From Hyperoplus lanceolatus (Eukaryota > Chordata > Actinopteri > Uranoscopiformes > Ammodytidae), in the NCBI GenBank assembly GCA_026929865.2, contig CM049413.1:18628001-18692000 (forward strand): a stretch of 64,000 nt of DNA. Reading direction: 5' to 3'. The first letter of the stretch is position 1. Each line of letters starts with the position of its first letter. Under the pieces are notes generated by a model. The model saw only the letters and a program-made list of their open reading frames with translations. It made no database searches and was not told the origin of the DNA. A program made the position numbers and the translations under genes. Below, piece after piece: positions 45,236 through 56,607 of the stretch.

Positions 45236-45889
45236 ATGGTTACTGTTTCAGAATGGCTACAAAGGAATCACTTAACACTTAATCACACAAAAACAGTATC
45301 AATGTGCTTCTCAATAAGAAAGAAAGTCATAGAGAAATTTGACATCACTATAGATAGTAAAGAAATTGAGGTGGTAAATGAGTTTAAATATCTTGGTATA
45401 ACTCTAGATCCTCAACTTAAGTTTGACTCACATATAAAGAAGCTGTCTAAAACTGTAAAAACTAGTCTGAACTGCTTTAGACTTATCAGGTCATGCCTCT
45501 CCTTTAAGGCATCTCATTTGTATCTGCATGCCATGTTTTTTTCACATCTATCCTATTGCATCACTGCCTGGGGCCAGGCCACTGAGTCAGCCACTAGACC
45601 TCTATTCTCACTCTATAAACAAGCTTTAAAAATTTTAGACCAGAAGCCACAGAAATGGCACCATTGTAAAATTATTGAGAAATACAATTTGTTGACTTTT
45701 TCCAACTTTATAAAATTCTGTTCCTTGAAAGTTGTTTTTAAGTGCCTAAATGTACTGGCACCACAAGCAATGTCTCAGATCTTTAAAAAGACTGACAACT
45801 GTCGGACAATGACAAGGAGTATAACCAAACAAAACTGTAAAGTTCGAAGATGCAGGACAACATTTGGCCAATTATCTCTCTCAGTGTAA
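45236..45889 (+). pseudogene. LINE reverse transcriptase, C-terminal part
   Basis: The frame has NHLTLNHTKTVSMCFS, EFKYLGITLDPQLKFD, HIKKLSKTV and LSYCITAWG, the thumb and post-RT region of a CR1/L2/Rex1-type LINE. It ends in FGQLSLSV directly at the insertion of another transposon. Upstream the sequence continues in shifted frames, consistent with decay. The palm catalytic motifs are not present. Confidence 0.8.
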
Positions 45890-46817
45890 CGCGCCCCACA
45901 CACATCCTGCGTCTACCTCTGGAGCGCGTCGCCTTACATTACTGCTGCCTCTCTCGGACTTTTCTCGGACACACATGCAACGTCTCAGCAGCTGCTGCTG
46001 CTGCAGCGCTGCTTCTAAAAGCCCTAACTTTCTACATAGAGTTTTCATAGATAATTCCCATTAAAAATGAGGTTATTTCATGTCATCTATAATGCATATG
46101 ATTTATATTGAATCTGGACAGTAATCCGTGCGCCCCATTGCCATTTTTTTTCTTTTTTTGCCATGTTTTCGCTTGTTGGAAGTTTTATTTTGAAGGGGAC
46201 ACACCAGGAAATGGTGAAACTACAGCGAAAGCTGCCAGTATGAAGTTAATATGACTCTCAGCAGAGTATTTCAAAAATCACTTTACTGATTTATACGGGA
46301 GAGAGAGAGGGGGGTGTGGTCGGGGAAGAAGAAGGCCGTAGACACAGATAGAGCAACGGAAAACTGTTGCGCTCATCATGATCTTTTTTATTTCTTCACT
46401 ATATTGGATCTCTATATGTGTCATTTATCCAAAAATGAACGGATTTTGATTGCACAATTAAATCGTGAAATAAAGGGATTACTCGCGTATACGACTGATG
46501 GATGTTTTATTTTGAAATAAACACACCGGGTAAACGTGTAACTAGAGTGAATGCTGCTGGTATGACTGTCAGCAGAGTATTTCTCTATCAGTTAAAGCAC
46601 AGAGACACGAGAGGGACGCGCTGCTCTCAGAAAAAAAATAGGCGAGCCTCCTGAGGTGAAGGGGAGCGTCGCTGCAGACGTGCCTCCGACGCGCCTCAGC
46701 AGTGCGTCTGAGGTTGGATGTGTGCTCGCTCTACGTTGATTTCACAGTCTGTGACAAAAAGTCAGACGCAGACGCGAGGTAGACGCGCAGTAGAGGTAGG
46801 ATGTGTGTGGGGCGCGT
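45889..46817. mobile_element. 929-bp non-autonomous element with TA target duplication
   Basis: ACGCGCCCCACACACATCCT at 45889-45908 is the exact reverse complement of 46798-46817, a perfect 20-bp TIR. TA flanks both sides (45887-45888 and 46818-46819). Removing the element and one TA gives AGTGTAGGTACAC, which restores the LINE frame as SV-GTHLWNSLP, so the boundaries are well supported. Subterminal GCGTCTACCTC/GACGCG words repeat at both ends. No transposase. TA is compatible with Tc1/mariner but the TIR is not one I know. Confidence 0.88.
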
Positions 46818-46819
46818 TA

Positions 46820-46933
46820 GGTACACACCTATGGAATTCTCTACCATCAGAGATTAAACCCCAAACAGAACTAAAGAGTTTTAGTGTGAAAGTTAAACAG
46901 TGGCTCAAGCAGCAGCAGAAATGTGAACATTAA
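46820..46933 (+). pseudogene. LINE ORF C-terminus resumed after insertion
   Basis: GTHLWNSLPSEIKPQTELK and then SFSVKVKQWLKQQQ is the usual end of CR1/Rex1-type LINE ORFs, closing at the stop at about 46933. It is the continuation of the frame broken at 45889. Confidence 0.75.
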
Positions 46934-47245
46934 CGTCTCTCAAGTTATTCTAATAGAGCACTTTACTAATGTTTAATGCTAAATTGAATTGTGTTTTAAT
47001 CTGAAATGTATAACTACAGCTGTGTGTATTGACTCATGGTACCTATTAATTGTATTATTCACTGTATCTCTATCACTACATTTATTGTATTTAGTATCTT
47101 TGATTGTATTTTAAAGCCTGACCCAGGGACAAAGACTGCAAATTAGCTGAAGCTAGACGTCGTATATGCATCACATTTTCCCATTTTTTGTGGCAATGTT
47201 GTATGTATTGTCCCTGTCAAATAAACATTAAAATAAAAAATAAAT

Positions 47246-49037
47246 AAAAAAAATAAAATTGGAGCATGAAAACATGTTGGCCTGAGGGTGGGTGTCACAG
47301 GCTAGAGGAAAGGGCAGTGGGTCACCATATACCATGAATGAAAGAGCAAAAGGTTCACAGATAATATATTCAAACCAGATTTCCTGGATTTATTGAAGCT
47401 CACAATGGCAAGGAATGAGAAGTTGAGGGGTTGACAAATTCATACTGTAGGAGAGATCCTTTGGGGATCTTGAAAATGCATGCAACATTTAATGGCGTCC
47501 GAGATTTCTCACTGTGGACCAGTGTTTGGACAGACAGAGAGAAAAAACCTGATGGACAATTCCAAATGGTATTAAATGTAAAAAATAAAACAGTTCCATT
47601 CAGTCAGTATTATTGATATCAGCCAATATAATCAATTGAATTTACAAATTTAAGGTTTTTTGATTGACATTGTTCCAATTGGGAATTGCGCACAACCCTG
47701 AAACACACAAACGCATTTCATTTTTATTTTCAAACATCTGTCAGAACTGCAAGGCTGGCATGACGTCCTCTTTAAGATGATTTCCACTCAAAACAAATTA
47801 CAGAGCTGAAAGCTGAGTGACAGCAACTGTGGCACTTGAACATGAATCAGAGTCACTTAAAACCAAAGTGTGACTGCATGTGTGCGCCTATGCGGCTTCA
47901 CATGCAAACCTTGCAGTGCTCTAACCAGGGCTCCTCTGTCGGTTCAGCAGCCTCACATATCCATTGATATGCTGTATTGATCGGTGTTCACAACATGCAA
48001 GCAACAAAATGAATTATTGACATATTTTAATATTTCAACACTGCCTTGACCTTGCTTAATGACGTGACTTGATTCACTCTGAGGGTCCGCGATGAAGCTT
48101 TTCATTGACTGTGAGAATTATGGAGAGAAAAAGCAGCATACTATCGTGCATGTATCCTTGGATCTTATACATTACTTTTGTTTACATGTGCATGCGTGTG
48201 TGTGTATGTGTATGTGTGACCTTGTCTCAGATGGCTCATCAGTGCTTACTCTGTCAACTTGTCTCTCACTCCCAAATCCTTTAGTATCTCTTAAGTAAGT
48301 TCTGACTTATCTCACTTGCTCATGCCTCCATTAAAAGCACAAGCCAAATAATTACTAAGGTTAAACGGGATTTCCAGCAGCATCATAACGTTAATTCATT
48401 TGTCTTTCTTGTTTATTCACTTTTTTCCTCTGCCGGAGCTGGGAAAGCGGAGTAGATCAGAGAGCGTTTAGAACGTTTCAAGTTCTCACGATGAAAGTTA
48501 AGTGATAGATTACACATCGATCACAAGTGCAATGTGTCCTGCTGGGAGGACACATTGAGACGTGGTGTGATAAACAGTTTGTTAGACCGAAGAGAAATGG
48601 TTCCGGTTGTTTGCTTCTGTTGGTTCCCATGGAAATGAACAAACGTATGTGTTGTCTGTGAGTGATGTATCCTCGTCCAAGCGAATTAGGGTAATGAACT
48701 TATACACATGTAAGAGCAATACTACAGCTAAATTGTTATCCAATGTGACCCTACGGATTACACCCTGTAGCTGCCTAAACTTTGAGCATATTTACCTTTT
48801 TCCACAACAGGAGTTTTCCTGAGACTGCCTACTCAATTAAACTGTGTAAGCAGTTAGCCTGTTTAGCCTCACCTCTCCCCCAGGAGCAGTTGAAAGTGAG
48901 AACTTGCCTGTGTGAGCTAACGGTTCTACAGAATGTGTTGTTATGAGAAGCTACATGCTGTAAATGATTGTAATAGTGTGTCATATGCTGACCTGAGTTG
49001 CACAATGTAAATGTGGGGAGGTCACTCTGGATGGAGT

Positions 49038-49039
<2 letters not shown>
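47246..49039. other. Non-coding DNA
   Basis: Nothing recognised beyond short GT/TG stretches at about 48193. Confidence 0.4.

Positions 49040-49107
<68 letters not shown>
49040..49107. repeat. (CA)n microsatellite
   Basis: About 34 uninterrupted CA units. Confidence 0.97.
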
Positions 49108-49111
<4 letters not shown>

Positions 49112-49831
49112 CGTATTGTTAACTCACAAGCACAACAATTTTTTGCCCATCTCTCCTTTTGAGTTGCGAGAACAATTACAGAGGTCTTGTTCTGCTGTCT
49201 AAGGCTGCAGCCACCTGTCACCAGGGTCATTCACAATGAGTAATTACATTATAACCAAGCCCTTAACTCCAGAGGCTGGGATTAGGGCTCAGGGTCCAGC
49301 TCGGCTGAACGCTCCTCTGAAGGGAGGGGAATTAGTAAGGGATGGATGGAAAGAGGAGAAAGTAGGGAAAGCCTACAGAAGATCAGCGGACATGGACGAT
49401 GGGGAGAGAATAAATGTGCAGGGACCAGGAAGGGGAGGAGAGATAGGATGATTGCTTGAATTAAGAGCTCATTAAAGCTGCACGGGGCACTGGAGGTCGC
49501 CGATTCTTGGCAACAAAAATAAAATTGACGCTCTTCTTTGAATGATTAAAGTTAGAATGTTTAGCCGAAAGAATAAGCAATGGTTTGAAAAAAAACTCAT
49601 AAAACCATCATGCATGTGATGTCAACCATCTCCACACGGTAAGGACGGACACTAGATGTGGTTGATGGCTTGAAAATAACAAGTAGGCTGGAATTTAAGC
49701 TGTTATATAGGTAAAGGAATTGTGCATTGGTCTTGTTAAAAATAGATCTATACTGTCAAAACAGATTTACTTATTTAAATACATTTAAAAAAAAGTCACG
49801 TACACAAAAACCATCTGATGTTGCGCAGTAG
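49108..49831. other. Non-coding DNA
   Basis: Nothing recognised; the frame at 49236-49451 is unsupported. Confidence 0.4.
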
Positions 49832-49835
49832 TTAA

Positions 49836-50772
49836 CCCATTGATGACTATGGCAATCTAGGATGGATGTCCTTAATGCCTGAGGGTTTTCTGAAAAAAAT
49901 AGTACGAATTGTCAAGTCTACCAATACCTTAATATCTAAGCATGCGTAGCACATAGAAACATGAAATAAAATACATTTAAAAGTTAAGGTTCACAGGTTT
50001 TATTTAAACATGCTCCCTTAGCGCTTACAAACCAACACATTTTTCAAAAAATTGTCAAAATTAGATGGGGGAGAAAAACAAATATAATAATATAAAATAT
50101 TTAAAAATAATGTGCTAAATGAGGTTATAATCCTGCTTCCTTTTAGCATGGATAGTAGTGACTGAGTGTGCAGTGGAGGGATAAAGATAGACAGATATAG
50201 GAAGGAGAAGATCGCTTTATTTTATTATTTAGTTCATAAATCCGACTTCCCAGTATAACTGGACTGACTCCCGCTGTCGGGAGCTGATCAGCTGGTCCAA
50301 ACGGCTGTATACCACGGAGATGAAAACAAAACTGAAACTTAACTATCGCCTGGCTGGGCTGAATTTGAGTTGGAGCAGCAAAATACAGCCTAAATTCATA
50401 AATATTGTTAATAAATAGATGCAATGTGTCGTGTGATTTTCGTCAGTAGCCTATAGTAGACCTAGATTCTGCGCTCCGAACGGCACTAACTGTTCTGTAA
50501 TACACTATCGCCGACACAGCTGGTGTATTTTTTTATTATTATTATTATTTTTTTTTTTTTTTTATTGGCGTGATTTCCGGCAAACCACAGAACCTTTGGG
50601 TGGTCACGTGGTCTTAAAAAATCAACAAAACCCACCTCATATGTATTTGAACCAGTGACGATGCATTCTATGTTGCGCACGCCATGAAAATTAGATAAAG
50701 TAACAATGCTGCGCTACGCAGCATCAGGCAGGAGATACAATGTGGCATTGTGCAGCAGCCGTCATCAATGGG
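49836..50772. mobile_element. 937-bp TTAA-flanked element, piggyBac-like ends
   Basis: TTAA at 49832-49835 and 50773-50776 brackets a block whose ends read CCCATTGATGAC inward on both sides (12/12). CCC-start TIRs with a TTAA target are the piggyBac pattern. A subterminal palindrome GCTGCGCTACGCAGC occurs at about 50708-50722. No transposase frame, so non-autonomous. Confidence 0.8.
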
Positions 50773-50776
50773 TTAA

Positions 50777-51169
50777 AAGCTTAACTCGCTTGATTTGCTT
50801 TAATTTGCAGACATTTTCAACACTGGTTCATGTCTCTTAGCTGCCTGCTGTAGCTGTTTCCGATTTTCAGCCCGTTAGTCTCTAGGCTAATAAATAATTT
50901 GACCCTGGTAAATTTGATCTTCGACAATAAAGCTGAGCCGCAGCTGACAAGCACAGCTATCCTCTCCTATAACCCAAATGATGCTTGCTGACAGACAGGC
51001 CATCTGCAGAGCTAGTGAAATCTAAAGATTTTCAGGGAGTTTAACTCTTTTACAACCGGTGTTGCTCCCTTTCTCAAGGACAGTTTCTCCTTTTAGCTTT
51101 TGCTGGTGGATGGGTTGAGACCAACCAGTGACTCATATGCATCCCTCCAATCTTATCTTACTCCCATAA
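50777..51169. other. Non-coding DNA
   Basis: Nothing recognised; leads into the duplicated segment. Confidence 0.4.
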
Positions 51170-51430
51170 TAGCAGGCCTGTCGCACCAGTTGCTACTCAA
51201 CAGTTGGTCCAGTGTGCATCCAGTGTGCATGTGCCAACGTCCAGTGCAAACGCAGTCTCACAGTGCGCAACAGTTGGTCCAATGAGCATGTGCCAACGCC
51301 CAGTGCGCATGCAGTCTCACAGTGCGCAGCAGCATGCAGCCATCATACCTGCCACATGAATGCCAGCAGCAGGTACCATCTCTGACGGCAGATGCTAACG
51401 GCCCAGTCGCTAACGGCAGGATCTAACTAC
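51170..51430 (+). repeat. Left copy of a duplicated exon-like segment
   Basis: TAGCAGGCCTGTCGCACCAG starts a segment homologous to 56606-56800 (TAGCAGCCCTGTCGGACCAG). One frame is preserved in parallel: AGLSHQLLLNSWSS here and AALSDQLLQFSWST there. Later CAGCAGCATGCAG and CTGCCACATGA are shared. This copy has an internal ~70-bp tandem repeat (CAGTTGGTCCA...CACAGTGCGCA, twice) and stops, so it is not coding now. It ends directly at the transposon at 51433. Confidence 0.75.
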
Positions 51431-51829
51431 TATACTGCCGTGCAAAGGCAAAAGACCGTAACTTAATTTTTTTCAAAAATGAGTTTGTCATTTTTGGAAC
51501 ACGTGGCCATCAGTTTTATCATGTGAACAAATATCTTGAGTTAATTCTGTTGTTTTCTTATCAAAATAAGATGCTGTTTTTGCCGTAACTTCCAAAAGCA
51601 GAGGGAAAGCTAAGGCAGAAGACCGTAACGTCAGTTGCGGTCCTTTGGCTTTGTTTTCGCGTTGCTATCCAACATTCGGATTAAGTTACGGCGCTCTGCC
51701 TTTGTTTTACTTCTTTATATGTCCATGGTTTTACAAAGCACCAAAGTGAAGTTACTGTTTACAGCGCTGGAGTTATGGTGATTTGCCAGTGTATTGCCTG
51801 TAATTGAAGCACTTCTGCGCTTCCACATT

Positions 51830-52071
51830 AAAATCAAATCAAAATCAAATCAGTTTTATTTGTATAGCCCAAAATCACAAATAGCATTCGTCTCAATGGG
51901 CTTTACAGTCCATACAATATGATACAGTATGGTACAATATGACACAACATGATACAATATGACACCCTGCCCTTACACCCTTAGCTCGGCTGAGAAAAAA
52001 CTCCCAGTAAAAAACCCTTTACCGGGATTAAAAAAATAGAAGAAATCTCAGGGAGAGTTGACAGAGTAAGG
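51830..52071 (-). mobile_element. Retroelement 3' tail, left part (interrupted by L2)
   Basis: In minus orientation the element ends GGGCTATACAAATAAAACTG followed by (GATTTT)n-type repeats at 51830-51850, the tail of an abundant fish retroelement. Just inside the insertion point the sequence reads CTCTCCCTGAGATTTCTTC (minus). It continues at 54467 on the other side of the L2. The heptamer AGTAAGG (52065-52071) is the left target duplication. Confidence 0.75.
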
Positions 52072-52166
52072 TCAAGGTCACTTTTATTTATATAGCACCT
52101 TATGAGAACCTAAATTCACCAAAGTGCTTTACATAAAATACATAAATTAAAATACAACAGCACACA

Positions 52167-53093
52167 TTAAAAAACACTTACAGCAATGACACAAAACAAT
52201 TCATTAAAACGTAAAAGCCTGTGAAAAAAGGTGAGTTTTAAGAGTGGACTTGAAGGTTTCCAGAGACTCAGATGAGCGAATATGGTGTGGTAAGCTGTTC
52301 CAAAGTTTCGGGGCAACCACGGAGTATGCACGATCACCTTTAGTTTTAAGCCTGCTGTTGGCACATCTAGAGATAAGCTGTTTGCAGACCTCAGAGCTCT
52401 GCTTGGTCTATGGACCTGTATGAGATCCGCCAAGTACACGGGGGCCATACCATTTAAAACTTTAAAAACAAACATCAGGATCTTAAAATCTATTCTGAAG
52501 CGGACCGGAAGCCAGTGCAGGGAGGCTAGAACAGGGGTTATGTGCTCCCGCTTCTTTGTGCCTGTCAGAAGACGAGCAGCTGAGTTCTGTACAAGCTGCA
52601 GGCGACGCAGCGAGCGCTGGTCTAAACCTACATACAGTGAATTGCAATAATCCAGTCTTGAGAAAATGAAGGCATGAATAACCTTCTCCAGGTCACTGGG
52701 AGAGAGGTAAGGTTTTACCTTGGCCAGAAGTCTCAGCTGGAAGAAGGCACCTTTGACTACAGAGCCAATTTGCTTTTCAAATTTAAAATCTCTGTCAAAC
52801 ATGACACCAAGGCTCTTAATGACAGAGCAGTTTTTTAAACCCAGGGATGGGGGTAGAGCAGCAATACAGTCGGCATAACATTCTACACGCCCAAACACTA
52901 TACCTTCTGTCTTACTGTCATTAAGACTCAGGAAACTAAGACTCATCCAAGTCTTAATTTCATTTAGACAAGCAAGAATTTTTTTTGCAGAGTCTGTACA
53001 GTTCATTTTCAAAGGGAGATAAATCTGAACATCATCAGCATAGCAATGAAAAGACACATTATGTTTGCGGAGAATGGATCCAAAGGGTAACAT
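52167..53093 (-). pseudogene. L2 reverse transcriptase, second part (YADD box)
   Basis: Frame of 308 codons beginning at the LP-GSI strand, with YADDVQIY (catalytic palm motif), LNDSKTEGIVFG, SLGVMFDRDFKFEKQI, DYCNSLYVGL and NSAARLLTGTKKREHITPVL, all standard for L2-type LINEs. Toward the C-terminus the family-like LWNSLP end is replaced by out-of-frame sequence, indicating further frameshifts. Separated from the preceding frame by a T-run near 53100. Confidence 0.85.
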
Positions 53094-54466
53094 GTACAGA
53101 AAAAAACAATAAAGGACCTAAAACAGACCCTTGGGGTACCCCACAAGTAAAAGGGGTCGCACTAGAAGAAAAAAGTCCTAAATTAACTGAGAAAGTCCTA
53201 TCAGTCACGTAGGACTGGAGCAGCTTGAGGGCAGCGCCCTTAATACCAACATACTGCTCTAGGCGTGACAGCAGGGTCCTGTGATCGACTGTGTTGAAAG
53301 CAGCTGTTAAATCTAATGTCACCATGATAGCAGCACACCCAGAATCAACAGTCACAATGAGATCATTAAAAACTCTTAAAAGGGCAGTTTCTGTGCTATG
53401 CCGGGGTCTAAAACCAGACTGGAACTTTTCAAAAATGTCATTACTCTCTAGAAATGATAGCAGCTGGGTGGCCATTACTTTCTCCAACACCTTTGATAAA
53501 AAGGGGAGTTTCGAGATAGGCCGAAAGTTAGAGAGGATAGATGGGTCAAGACCAGGCTTTTTGATTAGCGGCTGCACTATAGCATGCTTAAAAGGAGCTG
53601 GAAAACACGCTGAGCTAAAACAAGCATGAAACAACAATAAAATGAACGAGCCAACAGAATTAAAAACATTTTTAAAGAGACACGAAGAAATGCTATCTGA
53701 AAGGCAGTTTGTGGGGCGTTGTTTCTGCACTACATCCAACTGCTGAGACCATGATAAAGGTTTAAACTGGTCAAAAACGGCAGGGCACATCGGGGGGGCA
53801 GACGGGTCAGGTGCAACAAGAGGCGGTACTGACTGCAGAGCCAGGATTTTGTTGACAAAGAAGTCACGAAAATCATTACAAAGAGCAGGTGAAGGTACAA
53901 TGGGATCAGTTGTACATGGGTTTACAAGAGAATCCAGAACATTGAACAAAACCTTTGGCCTATTAATGTTGTTTGAGACCAGGTTAGAGAAGTAGCCAGC
54001 TTTCGCGGCTTTTACAGCATTCTGATATTCCAGTAGACAGTCCCGCAATATTCCAAAAGACACATGTAACTTGTCCTTCTTCCACCTCCTCTCAGCATGC
54101 CTGCAGGAGCGCCTGAGAGCTCGGATAGAGTCGTTTATCCATGGCTCAGAAGAAGCCTTTGAGGACTTGTTCCTGATAGGGGCAATAGAGTCCAAGATGC
54201 TCGTGCATTTTGTGTCAAAAAGAGCGACAAGCTCTTCAGGACAAAAGAAAACAAACTCATCCATGGATGAAATTACAAACTCATCGAAAGCCATAGAAAA
54301 CATCAGTGTAGTGTCCGAGTTTATAACACGGTAACGACGAGCAGCACGACTAGTTTCAGCAACAGAACAGGGGACAGTAGCAGAAAATAAAACAGGCAGG
54401 TGATCGGAAATGCAAGCACTGCTACAGATCTCGTGTACACAGACAGGCACCCCATGAGACAGCACC
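53059..54466 (-). pseudogene. L2 endonuclease end and reverse transcriptase, first part
   Basis: Minus-strand frame with CISDHLPVLF (endonuclease C-terminal motif), NFRPISKLPFLSKVLEK, GFRPRHSTETALL, VTLDLTAAFNTVDH (palm motif A Asp) and CGVPQGSVLGPLLF. The open frame extends 26 codons further upstream to an ATG at 54546, but those codons come from the host retroelement, not from L2. Just after GPLLF a T-homopolymer shifts the frame, separating it from the YADD part. Confidence 0.88.
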
Positions 54467-55068
54467 AGTAAGGGATCCCTCTCCCAGGACGGACATGCTG
54501 CAATAGATGTCATAAGTAGAGAAAAATCACGAAGGATTTTGATCATTGTCCAGATGTTTACATGGTAATACTAAAGTAAAGCGCAAATAGTGTGGATGCA
54601 GGACGACTTCAGATGCTGCCAGAGGATCCACACCGTCTCGTCTCGTCTCCACCAGGGAAAACTAAGGTTTCCAGCACCGGGATTTCACCGCACATCTCCA
54701 TCTCGTGTCCTTAACCACTGCAACATCTTACGCGTAGGTGATCCAATCTCAGATGATGCCAGAGGGGAGACCAGATCCACACCGTCTCACCACGACCAGG
54801 GAAACTGGAAGAGGACAAACAAGCAACCAATGAGCAAAGCAAAAATGAATTTAAAGATTGAAAAAACAAACAAGTAGAAATAGTACTATCCTGATGGACG
54901 GTGAATCAGTGCTGATGTGAGGCAACAGCAGGCGGGGAGCATCCGTTCCTAGGACAGCTGATTCCAGACAGAGCTCGGAGTCAATCGAGCAGGTAGACCG
55001 GGGGAGAGAACCCCCGGGGCATCGCTCAGCAATCATGGAAGATAGATAGCATTTCACTGCCATCATAT
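54467..55068 (-). mobile_element. Retroelement, right part (5' side) of the interrupted copy
   Basis: In minus orientation, GTCCTGGGAGAGGGATCCC reaches the insertion point and continues on the other side with CTCTCCCTGAG, rejoining a sequence frequent in fish genomes. Two similar blocks with CACACCGTCTC and CCAGGGAAA (about 54630 and 54780) suggest an internal repeat. The right boundary (~55068) is approximate. Confidence 0.6.
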
Positions 55069-56605
55069 TAGCATTTCACAGGACAAACGTCAGTTGGCTT
55101 TTATTTTGAAGTAACAGGAAGGTAAAGGCTGAAGCGGGCAGCACCTTCACAGAGCCCACTGAGCTCAGCAGCGCTCCAGTAGCAACTAGCAAGACTGCTG
55201 TCTCCACACAGCTATCGGATAAATGCCAGATTGTAAAACACGCATTTAAAAATGCGGGCTCACTGTCAATAACAACGTCTCAAAAGTAATGGAAATGCGT
55301 GACTGCCCCGCACAAAGCAGGACATCTGGTCACCCTACTTCTGTAACACACACATTAACTTCAATAAAGTAAGTAATAAGCTGCCTGCCAATGACAGTCC
55401 AGTCCACTCACTGACATAAAACAACGCGAGCGAGATGGCGATGCCACAAGACACACCTCTCTGGCTTGGAGAAAACATAGCCTGAACGATAAACCAATCC
55501 AGCAGATCCTGGATCACAGCTTACCTTTTCTTGAAATCTGGTCAAAATCCATGGCAAAAAAAATCCACTGAGGAGAAAAATCCATTGTCTAAATCCATAA
55601 AGAGTTATCAGTATTATTAGCCCATACGCTGGCTTGTATATTTTCCTGTGCGGTGCCATAAAGTTGATCAGCTGTCATAAAATTATTTTGGTCGCACGGC
55701 ACTTGCTGAATACCACTTTTAAACATCTATGTAGCCTAGTCTAAAAGTATGTCTTCATACAAGAACGCAAATTTGCTCGTGCTATCTCTGGATTTTCAGG
55801 GTATGAAGTGGGGCCTAACCAAACCAATGTGTTTTTTCATAATTATAAAGAGTATTATAAAGAATAGTTGAGGGAAGAATTAAGTCCCTGATATCCGGAC
55901 TCCCCCCCCCCCCTCTCTCTCTCTCTAATAAAAATATACATACATTTTCTATTCCATCAAAAACGCAGTGTTTTTTCACTGACTCTAAAAAACTTGCACA
56001 TAATGGCATCAAACACAACCATATTCCTATAAGTTTATCAGAAAATTATAAATGGCATATAAGAGAATACATTTTACTGACATCCAACCTTTCAAATGTA
56101 AGAAATATACTTTTAAGTGTTATTTTATCTCAAATAAGTACAACCATAATTTTTTTCTAATTTTCCAAAAATGAAACATTTTAGCCATAAAATTCTCATT
56201 ATTATCATTTTTTTTAATATTCAATTAGTGTAGTATTATGCCTAACAAGACAACACTTCCTTAATGCTATCATTGTTATCACAGGAAATGTTGATATAGA
56301 GTGATACAAATAAAAATTGTCAATAGAACAGAAGTTAAGGTATTTTGCATGACCCATTATTTTTTTGCAGATAATACAAAGGCAGAGTACAGTAACTTCC
56401 GAATAAGGGTCAAAGGTCAAGTTAAAATTTTAGATTTTTGGGGGATGAATAACTTTTCATACAATAACATGCCAAATTATTATTATTATTATTTATCAAG
56501 TATTTACCTACAACTGATTTGGCAGGACAACAAAATAACTTTGAACTAATTTTTCTCAGTTCTACACTCTGGTGAGTTAAGGTCTTTTGCCTTTGTAGGG
56601 CAGTA
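55069..56605. other. Right arm of the TA-flanked DNA transposon
   Basis: AT-rich, with small simple repeats (CT near 55911, TTA near 56477) and TIR-like words near 56380 and 56575. No transposase frame found. Confidence 0.4.
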
Positions 56606-56607
56606 TA

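Larger units (their letters stand above)
45182..47245 (+). mobile_element. 5'-truncated CR1/Rex1-type LINE, split by another element
   Basis: The element starts within the reverse transcriptase, downstream of the YxDD box, and runs to a 3' UTR ending TGTCCCTGTCAAATAAACA and an A-rich (AAAT) tail at about 47215-47245. Between 45889 and 46817 it is interrupted by a 929-bp TIR element; the coding sequence resumes at 46820. Flanking target duplication not determined. Confidence 0.8.
52072..54466 (-). mobile_element. 5'-truncated L2-type LINE
   Basis: The element lies between two copies of AGTAAGG (52065-52071, 54467-54473), a 7-bp target duplication. On the minus strand it starts within the endonuclease (LVLSHG, then SDHLPVLF) and runs through reverse transcriptase to a 3' end GTGCTATATAAATAAAAGTG with a short TGACCTTGACC tail. 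It is about 2.4 kb, so most of the endonuclease and any ORF1 are missing. Confidence 0.9.
51433..56605. mobile_element. 5.2-kb DNA transposon, TA-flanked, host of a nested insertion
   Basis: The left end TACTGCCGTGCAAAGGCAAA and the reverse complement of the right end TACTGCCCTACAAAGGCAAA match, and the TIR continues to about 29 bp with three mismatches. TA lies at 51431-51432 and 56606-56607. Words of the TIR (GCAGAAGACCGTAAC, GTTACGGC, GGCAGA) recur inverted and direct at 51580-51700 and near 56380, like transposase-binding subterminal repeats. Own sequence is 51433 to about 51829 and about 55070-56605; the middle is a retroelement. No transposase found. Superfamily unassigned. Confidence 0.7.
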
